Assembly: GCA_013298375.1 (NCBI GenBank)
Contig: JAAFHM010000052.1
Coordinates: 1-15,380 of the forward strand
Length of the DNA stretch: 15,380 nucleotides
Reading direction: 5' to 3'
Source of the DNA: Ignavibacteria bacterium
GTDB lineage: Bacteria; Bacteroidota; Ignavibacteria; Kapaibacteriales; UBA4661
In this document: in pieces, positions 1-5,863 of the stretch
Numbering within the stretch: the first letter of the stretch is position 1
Layout of the letters: the number at the start of each line of letters is the position of its first letter
Translations under genes and position numbers: made by a program
The notes under the pieces: generated by a model
What the model saw: only the letters and a program-made list of their open reading frames with translations
Databases searched by the model: none
What the model was told of the DNA's origin: nothing

Positions 1-1766
1 GCGCGAGTAAGAATCATTGTCAATGAGCGGGCATTGAAGGTGCGATTGCGGCGCTCAAAAAGATACCCGACTTTGACTTTGATATTATTTTCCAGTGGAA
101 GTGTCGCATTGAACATCCCGGTTAATAAATCATCGGTCAAGCCGGAATAGAATCGCCCTGCCACCGTACCATCGCCTTGCTGCGTCGCGGGAATATCTGC
201 ACGGAACTCGTCGTTTGTTCCAACAGTGCGCGAGTAGCGCAGACGGCGGAAATCCGGCTCATCGCGGCGCGAGGTTGAATAGCCAATTTTCCAATCAATC
301 AAGGAATTACTAAGCGCACTCAAGGTGTGTTCGCCGCCTAACTGACCAGAGTACAAGGTTTTCTCGACAAATTGTGCGCTATAAAAACGTCTGTCACGAT
401 TTTGCCCCACATCCAATCCCTCCAAGGAGACAACCTCGTTGTCGGCAGAGCGGTTGTAAATATTTTTGAATGTGATAGACGATGATGAACCAATTTTGTA
501 CGCAATATTGAACAAACCGCCCCAGCTTACGGACTGCGTTGCTTGTTGTCCGGCGGTTTCAAACTGCACCCGACCATTGGAAAGAATACCGTCGCGCTCA
601 ATGGTGTTAATTTGGTAGCCATTACCATAGCTCAGATTCGCTACGATGCCGAGTTCATCGTCACCAATTTGAATCGGGGTTGCAAAGGACAACCCCACGC
701 CCGTATTGACGGGTGCTGCAATACGGTTCGATTTCCAGACGCTGCTATTAAGCGACTTGCTGGCATCAACCCATTCCCCAGCGCCATCAAGGTCATTCGG
801 GTCTCCGGCACGGCTCAGAAGTTTCGTCATGGCTGTACGGTTCGCAGGAATGGATGTGGGTAAACGGCGCGTACCATCGTCAATACCCAGCCAATCCAAG
901 CGCCCGCCCTCGTAGGTGTCAAACTGCCCACTGCGCAAGGAAACATTATCGTTGTATGCGGTGGAAACAGAGGCTTTGAAAAAGGTTTTTTCGGGAAAGT
1001 CAATGGTGTTTAATTGAACCAAACCACCAGCAAAATTGCCCGGCAGGTCGGGGGTAAAGGATTTGGCAACGTTTGCATTTTGTAAAAATTCGGAGGGAAA
1101 CATATCAAAAGCAAACGCTTTTTTGTCCGGCTCGGTGGACGAAAGCGATGCGCCATTGAGTGTGGTATTGCTGTATCGCTCACTCACGCCACGCACATAG
1201 ACAAACTTTCCTTCGACCAAGGTAACGCCCGGAACACGGCGCAAAGCCTGACCTGCGTCGCTATCGGGTAATTTCTTGATTTCCGCCTCACTAATTCCGT
1301 CGCTCACCTGAGCCGCATTTTTGCGTTGGGAGAGAATGGCGGCTGCGTTATCGTTAATGCGTGAGGATTGGACAACAACTTCCTCTGTTTTCTTAACAGC
1401 AGATTCCATAACGACGTTCAGGGAAACGCTTTGTCCGTCGGCGACCACAACACCTTCAAACGTTCTGGGCTTAAAGCCGATGTAGTTGAAGCGCAGAGAG
1501 TACGTGCCAGCAGGAACGCCTTTGATGCTGTATGCACCTTTCACATCAGCAATTGCGCCTTTTTTGCTATTCAACACCTGAACAGTAGCACCGCGCAATA
1601 CCTCACCATTTTCGCCGTCGCGGACGGTGCCGGAGATTGTACCACCTGCTGAAGGTGCTTGAGCAAAAACAGACGGGGAATCGGCAATAACACTCGCCAA
1701 AGAAAGGATAACAACGCAGAAACGCAGTAACAAGCGCATAACGCAGAAACGCAGTAACAAGCGCAT
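1..1766 (-). CDS. TonB-dependent outer-membrane receptor with carboxypeptidase-regulatory-like domain, N-terminal part (cut by window edge)
   Basis: This gene has no stop codon before the left edge, so only the N-terminal ~588 codons are visible. Numbered from the inner ATG (1739), residues 1-26 form a signal peptide with cleavage likely after VFA. Residues ~33-113 are a CarboxypepD_reg-like beta-sandwich (ISGTVRDGENGEVLRGATV, later KGVPAGTYSLRFNYIGFKP). Residues ~138-245 are the plug, with LPDSDAGQALRRVPGV, YVRGVSERYSNTTLNG and FTPDLPGNFAGG; the rest is barrel. The plug resembles large receptors with an RG-x-S-x-RY / LNG / FTPDLPG-x-F pattern. By family it imports a large ligand across the outer membrane using TonB-ExbBD energy; the ligand is unknown. 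A second in-frame ATG at 1766 arises from a 27-bp duplication. I prefer 1766 because it keeps the original leader, but 1739 gives a more classical signal peptide. No Shine-Dalgarno sequence is visible at either start. It is divergent from the epimerase gene. Confidence 0.93.
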   Translation of the reverse strand, partial: MRLLLRFCVMRLLLRFCVVILSLASVIADSPSVFAQAPSAGGTISGTVRDGENGEVLRGATVQVLNSKKGAIADVKGAYSIKGVPAGTYSLRFNYIGFKPRTFEGVVVADGQSVSLNVVMESAVKKTEEVVVQSSRINDNAAAILSQRKNAAQVSDGISEAEIKKLPDSDAGQALRRVPGVTLVEGKFVYVRGVSERYSNTTLNGASLSSTEPDKKAFAFDMFPSEFLQNANVAKSFTPDLPGNFAGGLVQLNTIDFPEKTFFKASVSTAYNDNVSLRSGQFDTYEGGRLDWLGIDDGTRRLPTSIPANRTAMTKLLSRAGDPNDLDGAGEWVDASKSLNSSVWKSNRIAAPVNTGVGLSFATPIQIGDDELGIVANLSYGNGYQINTIERDGILSNGRVQFETAGQQATQSVSWGGLFNIAYKIGSSSSITFKNIYNRSADNEVVSLEGLDVGQNRDRRFYSAQFVEKTLYSGQLGGEHTLSALSNSLIDWKIGYSTSRRDEPDFRRLRYSRTVGTNDEFRADIPATQQGDGTVAGRFYSGLTDDLLTGMFNATLPLENNIKVKVGYLFERRNRTFNARSLTMILTR

Positions 1767-1767
1767 A
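1714..1767. repeat. Perfect 27-bp tandem duplication covering the start codon of the first TonB receptor
   Basis: Positions 1714-1740 and 1741-1767 are identical over 27 bp. The unit holds the receptor's ATG and its first codons on the minus strand. Because 27 is a multiple of three, the reading frame stays open and the encoded peptide MRLLLRFCV occurs twice in a row. Identity ends exactly at the unit borders: 1741 differs from 1768, and 1712 differs from 1739. The absence of divergence suggests a recent event or selection on both copies. Confidence 0.95.
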
Positions 1768-1820
1768 CAACAAGGGTAAAAGTGATGAAAGTGTTGGAAG
1801 TATCGTGTCTTTGAGACGTG

Positions 1821-1828
1821 CAAAATTA
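1821..1828 (-). promoter_or_regulatory. Candidate Bacteroidota-type -7 box for the first TonB receptor
   Basis: Read on the minus strand this octamer is TAATTTTG, which fits the Bacteroidota sigma-A -7 consensus TAnnTTTG. It lies about 55 bp upstream of the outer ATG of the receptor. The partner TTG is weak: the nearest one, at 1854-1856, is 25 nt upstream, longer than the usual 19-21. It is a candidate only. Confidence 0.3.
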
Positions 1829-1846
1829 GCTCTGCTACATTACGTG

Positions 1847-1880
1847 AATGTTACAAGCCATGTTAAATTCTGGTAACATT
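1847..1880. promoter_or_regulatory. Inverted repeat in the divergent intergenic region, possible operator
   Basis: AATGTTAC at 1847-1854 and GTAACATT at 1873-1880 are a perfect 8-bp inverted repeat separated by 18 nt. They lie between the divergent receptor and epimerase genes, just upstream of the candidate -7 box of the receptor. The spacing, with half-site centres 26 bp apart, would suit a dimeric or tetrameric regulator, but an 8-bp repeat with free spacing also arises by chance. No other signal is clear in 1768-2043. A TTGGCA at 1974-1979 has only a poor -10 partner. Confidence 0.25.
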
Positions 1881-2043
1881 GCCGCTAAACAATACCCCGA
1901 CGCGATAGTAATTATTTGCGATGCTGCCTATTTTGAAGCCGATTTCTTTAGAGTTTGCGCATCTGCTTGTTTTTTGGCATTTTGGGGGTTTTGTATCTCT
2001 ACGCTAACCAAAAAATTTCTTATTCCTCATTCATCACAACAAT

Positions 2044-3030
2044 ATGATTGCATTTATCACTGGCGCAACGGGTTTCGTGGGAAGTTTCGTTGCCGAAGAA
2101 TGTTTGCGGCGCGGGTACACCGTACGCTGCCTTACCCGCGCTACAAGTAGTTTGCAATGGCTCGAAGGATTACCAGTGGAGCGGGCTGTGGGGTCATTGA
2201 CCGATAGTGCTTCGCTCGAAAAAGCGGTTGCCGGAGCAGACATTATCATTCACATTGCTGGTTTGACGGCTGCTCGGAACCGTGAGGAATTTTTTCAAGG
2301 AAATCATGTCGGTACAAAAAATCTATTGGATGCAGCGCTGAAAGCCTCACCAAACCTGAAGCGTTTCCTCCATTTGAGCAGTTTGACCGTCTGCGGTCCG
2401 GCACAATCGCTGGAGCGCCCGACGTTGGAATCCGACCCCTGCAAGCCGCTTACCGCCTACGGTGAAAGCAAAAAAGCAGCAGAAGATGAAGTGAATGCCC
2501 TCAAAAACAAACTCCCTATCACAATAGTCCGCGCACCCGCTATTTACGGGCAGCGCGACACCGCAATTTTTGATTATTTCAAAGCCGTCAATAGCGGAGT
2601 TTCGGCACTCATTGGTTTTGACGATAAACGCCTCAGCCTTGTTCACGTCGAAGACCTTGCTCGCGGGATTGTTGACGCGGCGGAATCGCCCGCAACCATT
2701 GGTGAAACCTACTTTATCGCCGATGAACCATTTTACTCGTGGGTAGAAATCACCGATGTTACCAAACGAGCGTTAGGGAAAAAAGCAATTCTCACGATTC
2801 GGCTTCCCCACGCAGCCGTGATGGGCGTTGCAGGCATTTCCGAATTTTTTGGAAAATTTTCTGCAAAGCCACCAGTCTTTAACTACGAAAAAGGTGTGGA
2901 TTTTGTTCAAAAATATTGGATAGGTTCGACGGAAAAAGCGCGGCGCGACTTTGGCTACGAATCACGCTTGGGGCTGGAACACGGTATTCCGAAAACAATT
3001 CATTGGTATAAAGAACACCAATGGTTCTAA
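2044..3030 (+). CDS. NAD(P)-dependent epimerase/dehydratase (extended SDR family)
   Basis: The 328-residue length is typical of extended short-chain dehydrogenases. The N-terminus carries the Rossmann dinucleotide motif TGATGFVG (residues 6-13, GxxGxxG). The active site is visible as Ser112/Ser113 in HLSSLTVCG and the YxxxK pair Tyr139/Lys143 in YGESK. RAPAIYG (163-169) is the usual substrate-side motif after the catalytic Lys. The C-terminal part (residues ~170-328) is the variable substrate domain. It should be a cytoplasmic oxidoreductase acting on a nucleotide sugar, or on a sterol- or flavonoid-like substrate; the sequence does not decide which. The closest flavour is the 3-beta-hydroxysteroid dehydrogenase / dihydroflavonol-reductase-like branch. 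The ATG at 2044 sits right before the glycine motif, so the start is secure despite the lack of a Shine-Dalgarno sequence. A small STAS-like gene follows after 118 bp on the same strand. Confidence 0.93.
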   Translation: MIAFITGATGFVGSFVAEECLRRGYTVRCLTRATSSLQWLEGLPVERAVGSLTDSASLEKAVAGADIIIHIAGLTAARNREEFFQGNHVGTKNLLDAALKASPNLKRFLHLSSLTVCGPAQSLERPTLESDPCKPLTAYGESKKAAEDEVNALKNKLPITIVRAPAIYGQRDTAIFDYFKAVNSGVSALIGFDDKRLSLVHVEDLARGIVDAAESPATIGETYFIADEPFYSWVEITDVTKRALGKKAILTIRLPHAAVMGVAGISEFFGKFSAKPPVFNYEKGVDFVQKYWIGSTEKARRDFGYESRLGLEHGIPKTIHWYKEHQWF

Positions 3031-3148
3031 GAGGCAACTCAAAAAACGAACAAAGTTGTATATTGTGGTCGATGAATATGAGAATGTGGCTACGTCGCAT
3101 CGGTTCGATTCAACTTCCTTTTACCGTTTCGCTTGCAAAAGGCTTGTT

Positions 3149-3559
3149 ATGCTGCTATACAAGAAAACCCCAACACTTTCGATATATTATTCCTACGAAC
3201 TCTACGCGGCGCTTGCTCTCTGGCAAGGCAATATGACGGGCGCAGATATTCAAGAGTCGGCAGATTCTATCGAAAGTGTTTTGCGCGAGTACAAAACGGT
3301 GAAATTGGTAACATATTCCGTTCCCGTCCGCGTTATTGACCGCAAAGCCGCACAGTATCTTGCTGTGGAGTGGCTTCCGCGTGTGGCGGGGACGGTACTG
3401 CAATATTGGGCAGACGTTGTGCCGCGTCTTTCCCTCAAATCACCTTCCGACGTGCCGGAATCCCTAGACAATGTTGTCGAAAGCCACGATATTCCGGGCA
3501 TCACCATTGCTCAGTTTGGGAATATTGAGGTTGCTAAAAAATGGATTCATCAGAAGTAA
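3149..3559 (+). CDS. Small STAS-like (SpoIIAA-like) protein
   Basis: The protein has 136 residues and no signal peptide or membrane segment. Its pattern is that of the small STAS/SpoIIAA-like proteins common in Bacteroidota: beta-strand LSIYYSYELYAALALWQG (10-27), then a helix, then a strand with VKLVTYS (51-57), an acidic/basic turn VIDRK (62-66), helix WLPRVAG, strand, and a closing amphipathic helix NIEVAKKWI (125-133). By family such proteins may act in partner-switching signalling or lipid binding; the role here is unknown. I place the start at ATG 3149 because the family-like part begins here and AAAAGG lies about 6 nt upstream. The frame is open further upstream, back to within the epimerase gene, but that part looks non-coding. 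It probably shares a transcript with the epimerase and ends at the hairpin at 3644-3680. Confidence 0.7.
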   Translation: MLLYKKTPTLSIYYSYELYAALALWQGNMTGADIQESADSIESVLREYKTVKLVTYSVPVRVIDRKAAQYLAVEWLPRVAGTVLQYWADVVPRLSLKSPSDVPESLDNVVESHDIPGITIAQFGNIEVAKKWIHQK

Positions 3560-3643
3560 ATCTTGCACGTAAGGTTTTAAATACAAGAGGGTTACACCAA
3601 ATCTTTAAGAGATTCAGGGTAAAATCAGCAACGCCCTGCTGCG

Positions 3644-3680
3644 AAAAACGCCCGTATTTTCAGAAAATACGGGCGTTTTT
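3644..3680. terminator. Strong bidirectional rho-independent terminator
   Basis: A perfect 17-bp stem (3644-3660 with 3664-3680) closes a CAG loop. The arms carry a GC-rich core (ACGCCCGT / ACGGGCGT), an A-tract on the left and a T-tract on the right. It lies between the convergent STAS-like gene (stop at 3559) and the outer-membrane protein gene (stop at 3725), and can serve both strands. The stretch 3560-3643 holds only minor short inverted repeats (CAGGG 3615-3619 / CCCTG 3634-3638). Confidence 0.92.
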
Positions 3681-3724
3681 TTACGCTTTACTCCATCATT
3701 TTGGCGCGTCCAATCGGCACATTA

Positions 3725-4183
3725 TCAGAAAAAGAATTCAATACCAAGTCTTGCACTGGGAAACGACACAGATAATGATGGCAAGCCCTCTCCTTGTAAT
3801 CCAAATTCAATCGGGTCTATTTGCGCCAGTACAGCAGCATTTGGGCTAACACTGTAACGCAGTCCGAGCGAAGCGCCCAGAAAGCCTTGCTCACGGTAGC
3901 CCGTCGTGGCGGGGCGAAAATTATAGGAAAGCGCCGCGAATGGTGCAATACCGCTTGCTGCCAAAGGCAGAAGTACACGCCCAAATGCTCCAAACCCTCG
4001 CGTCCCGGCGGACAAACCCGCATGAATATTGGGCGAAACGGTATAGACAGCATAGAGGGATTGACTTGAACCAATAGCAATTCCAGCACCCAAGCGCTGT
4101 TCGGTCTGTTGTGCCTTTGCGGTGCAGCAAAGAGCGCTCACCAGCAATGCTAGAAGAGACGCTCTGAACATCGAAGTTTTCAT
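3725..4183 (-). CDS. Small secreted protein, probable outer-membrane beta-barrel
   Basis: The protein has 152 residues. Residues 1-24 are a signal peptide (basic start MKTSMFR, hydrophobic core LALLVSAL, cleavage after TAKA before Gln25). The mature part is rich in alternating hydrophobic and small residues, with short strand-like stretches such as LGAGIAIG (31-38), LYAVYTV (43-49) and ARLGIEFFF (144-152). It ends in a run of Phe, as outer-membrane barrel proteins often do. I therefore infer a small barrel or surface protein; no family is recognised and no enzyme motif is seen. The start is ATG 4183 because the signal peptide begins there. The frame stays open upstream to a TTG at 4456, but that extension is a transposase remnant, so a longer call of 243 residues would be an artefact. 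It shares the terminator at 3644-3680. Confidence 0.75.
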   Translation of the reverse strand: MKTSMFRASLLALLVSALCCTAKAQQTEQRLGAGIAIGSSQSLYAVYTVSPNIHAGLSAGTRGFGAFGRVLLPLAASGIAPFAALSYNFRPATTGYREQGFLGASLGLRYSVSPNAAVLAQIDPIEFGLQGEGLPSLSVSFPSARLGIEFFF

Positions 4184-4250
4184 AGAAATTGGGTAAGATG
4201 TGGAAAGGAAGGTAAAAAGTACTATCTGCGACGGGTCGGATCCTTGCTTG

Positions 4251-4274
4251 GAGCGTATCCCGAATTTTGTGTGA
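4251..4274. repeat. Candidate terminal inverted repeat of an IS256/Mutator-type element (one end only)
   Basis: The plus strand begins GAGCGTATCCCGAATTTTGT at 4251. This resembles ends of IS256-type elements, which often read as a G-rich start followed by AATTTTGTGT. It lies directly after the transposase C-terminal remnant, where the element's end would be expected. No matching second end was found in the window, so the assignment rests on position and resemblance. Confidence 0.4.
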
Positions 4275-4300
4275 TTGAATTTGGAAGGCGACACGACACG

Positions 4301-4465
4301 ACATCGTTCGCCAAAGATAATCATAAATTGGTTCAATATCAATCCCCAAAAGGAATCGGCATCGTCCACTTTCTGAGAAGTGCTTGAATATGGCATTGGC
4401 GGTGTAATTTTCCTAATTTCGGGCGGATAATCAAAATATGCCGTTAAGTCAGCCAAGTTTCTGCA
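4301..4465 (-). pseudogene. Degenerate 3' end of a Mutator/IS256-type transposase gene
   Basis: Pieces of the conserved C-terminus of Mutator-type transposases appear in the right order but in three different frames. LTAYFDYPPEIRKI lies in frame within 4406-4456. TANAI at 4389-4403 matches the family's TTNAIE and is shifted by a small deletion. KWTMPIP follows at 4351-4371. WGLILNQFMIIFGERC at 4301-4348 matches the family ending W-x-x-xLNQFxIxF. About 45-55 residues normally found between NAIE and KWTMP are missing. The N-terminal and catalytic part is absent; the next gene in that direction, xseA, starts its stop codon at 4493. The element is therefore dead, a scar left 3' of xseA and 5' of the outer-membrane protein gene. 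The matches rest on recalled family motifs, not on a search. Confidence 0.75.
4312..4342 (-). promoter_or_regulatory. Candidate Bacteroidota-type promoter inside the transposase remnant
   Basis: On the minus strand TTG (4342-4340) is followed after 20 nt by TATCTTTG (4319-4312). This fits the Bacteroidota promoter pattern TTG-N19-21-TAnnTTTG. Transcription would start near 4305, leaving a leader of about 120 nt before the outer-membrane protein ATG at 4183. The motif overlaps old transposase coding sequence, so a chance match is possible. Confidence 0.4.
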
Positions 4466-4492
4466 TCATGAATCAAAGGCACAGCCGTATTT

Positions 4493-5698
4493 TTATGCAC
4501 GATTCTCCCTTAAAGCCCGCTCCAATACTTGCACCTCCGCCCGTTCCTGCTGCCGAATAATACTCACCGTCTCGCCTGCGCCTAAACTCTCCGACGCACT
4601 CATCATGCGCCCTTCACGCTCAATAAGCGCAAATCCTTTGCTCAAAGGAGCATACGGATGCAGCGATGCGAGATGCTGACCGAGCGCACGCAATCGCTGG
4701 TTTTCCTGCATAAGCAAACGTGGTATAGTAGTGTTCATGCGGGTTTGATAATCATCAAGTAATTGCTGTCTGTGGCGGAGTTCATCGGGGAATCGCGTCA
4801 GGGCGCTTTTTGTCGTGAGAAATCCGATGCGCTGCCGGAGCATATCAAGGCGTTGCTGTACTGTGCGCGTCAAATATGCCTCTGTTCCCTGTAAGGCGCT
4901 CCAAATCTCGTTTTGGTCGCGAACCGCAAGTTCAGCGGCGGCAGTCGGCGTGGCGGCACGAACATCGGCAACAAAATCCGCAATCGTGAAATCAATTTCA
5001 TGCCCAACGGCAGATATAATGGGCTTTTCGGAGGTAAAAATCGCTTCGGCAACAATTTCGGTATTAAACGCCCACAAATCCTCAATCGAACCGCCGCCAC
5101 GCCCGACGATAAGCAGGTCACAATCGGTCGCGTTCAATTCAGCAATCGCACGGGCAATATCCTCTGCTGCGCCGTCGCCCTGCACCAGCGTTGGGCGCAC
5201 CAGTACGTGTGCTGCGGGCATACGCCGCGCCAATGTTGCGATAATATCCCGCACCGCCGCACCTGTCGGCGAAGTCGCCACGCCAATTTTCAGAGGATAG
5301 CGCGGAAGTGCCTTTTTATGCGCCCCATCGAACCATCCACGCTCATACAACGCACGTTTGAGTGCTTCAAATGCCAGTTGCAAATCCCCCGCGCCTAGTG
5401 GCTCCATTGCCCGACACTCAAGCTGTACTGCGCCCTGCGGGGCGTACATGGTGATTTTGCCCTTCGCAATGACGCTCATACCGTTGGTGGGTGTAAAACG
5501 GAGCGGGCTACTGCGCCACATCACGGCTTTTAGCTGCGCACCGCTATCTTTCAAGGAAAAATACCGATGCCCGGAGGAATGATTCACAAAATTTGAAATT
5601 TCACCCCGCACAATCACTGTGCTGAAGCCGCTTTCAAGTGTTTGTTGAATAGATCGGGTAATATCGCTGACCGAAAGAATTTGGTCGGAAGTTGTCAT
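4493..5698 (-). CDS. xseA: Exodeoxyribonuclease VII large subunit
   Basis: The protein has 401 residues, a normal length for a compact bacterial XseA. Residues ~5-100 are the OB-fold nucleic-acid-binding domain, with VIVRGEISNF (28-37) and GHRYFSLKD (43-51). The catalytic domain follows with the family signatures VATSPTGAAVRDI (140-152), GRGGGSIEDLWAFN (199-212) and SAVGHEIDFTIADFVAD (229-245), then RAATPTAAAEL. Residues ~260-345 are the long helical region, and PLSKGFALIE (351-360) is the C-terminal signature. With the small subunit XseB it degrades single-stranded DNA from both ends in the cytoplasm, in mismatch repair and recombination. No xseB lies next to it in this window. ATG 5698 is well placed before the OB fold. 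It is divergent from the second receptor; a transposase scar lies just past its 3' end but does not alter the protein. Confidence 0.97.
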   Translation of the reverse strand: MTTSDQILSVSDITRSIQQTLESGFSTVIVRGEISNFVNHSSGHRYFSLKDSGAQLKAVMWRSSPLRFTPTNGMSVIAKGKITMYAPQGAVQLECRAMEPLGAGDLQLAFEALKRALYERGWFDGAHKKALPRYPLKIGVATSPTGAAVRDIIATLARRMPAAHVLVRPTLVQGDGAAEDIARAIAELNATDCDLLIVGRGGGSIEDLWAFNTEIVAEAIFTSEKPIISAVGHEIDFTIADFVADVRAATPTAAAELAVRDQNEIWSALQGTEAYLTRTVQQRLDMLRQRIGFLTTKSALTRFPDELRHRQQLLDDYQTRMNTTIPRLLMQENQRLRALGQHLASLHPYAPLSKGFALIEREGRMMSASESLGAGETVSIIRQQERAEVQVLERALRENRA

Positions 5699-5741
5699 AA
5701 AAAGCTGTCAGAAAAGTGAGAGTGATTCACGATATTGCGAA

Positions 5742-5759
5742 AAAATAATGTATTATTTT
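5742..5759. promoter_or_regulatory. 18-bp palindrome overlapping the presumed -35 box of the second TonB receptor
   Basis: AAAATAAT (5742-5749) and ATTATTTT (5752-5759) form a perfect inverted repeat around a 2-nt centre, GT. The last two bases are the first two of the TTGACA at 5758-5763, so a bound protein would block RNA polymerase. Receptor genes are often repressed by metal regulators such as Fur, whose sites are AT-rich inverted repeats containing ATAAT/ATTAT. The 2-nt centre does not match the classical 7-1-7 Fur arrangement, so the regulator is open. It lies between the divergent xseA and receptor genes. Confidence 0.45.
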
Positions 5760-5784
5760 GACATTGCCCACCTTTTGTTATATT
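5758..5784 (+). promoter_or_regulatory. Candidate promoter for the second TonB receptor
   Basis: TTGACA (5758-5763) is followed after 15 nt by TATATT (5779-5784). The boxes are good but the spacing is 2 nt shorter than the sigma-70 optimum. The leader to the ATG at 5864 would be about 70 nt. No TAnnTTTG box of the Bacteroidota type is present in this gap. Confidence 0.4.
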
Positions 5785-5853
5785 GCGCTTGATGCACGGT
5801 TACAATACCGAATCTGTGTGACTACCCCACTCGTTCCACTACTACCATTTTTT

Positions 5854-5858
5854 GGAGG
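5854..5858 (+). promoter_or_regulatory. Ribosome-binding site that sets the start of the second TonB receptor
   Basis: GGAGG ends 5 nt before ATG 5864. It is the only strong Shine-Dalgarno sequence I see in the window. It decides against a TTG start at 5852, which would overlap it. Confidence 0.8.
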
Positions 5859-5863
5859 TTTGT

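Noticed and set aside
1974..1999. Possible sigma-70-type promoter for the epimerase gene (TTGGCA and TATCTC)
   Set aside because: The spacing is only 14 nt and the -10 box is poor, so it was not listed as a feature.
1848..2150. A 100-residue open frame across the divergent intergenic region
   Set aside because: It runs into the well-supported epimerase gene in another frame, has no recognisable motif, and its composition looks non-coding.
2951..3148. N-terminal extension of the STAS-like protein reaching back into the epimerase gene
   Set aside because: It overlaps the end of a well-supported gene in another frame, shows no family-like pattern, and an ATG with a weak ribosome-binding site is available at 3149.
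3725..4456. A single 243-residue gene starting at TTG 4456 and including the outer-membrane protein
   Set aside because: The first ~55 residues are out-of-frame and in-frame fragments of a transposase, and a clear signal peptide starts at residue 92 (ATG 4183).
4815..5398. Long open frames antisense to xseA
   Set aside because: They lie opposite the conserved catalytic region of xseA and show no protein-like pattern; they are mirror frames of a strongly coding strand.
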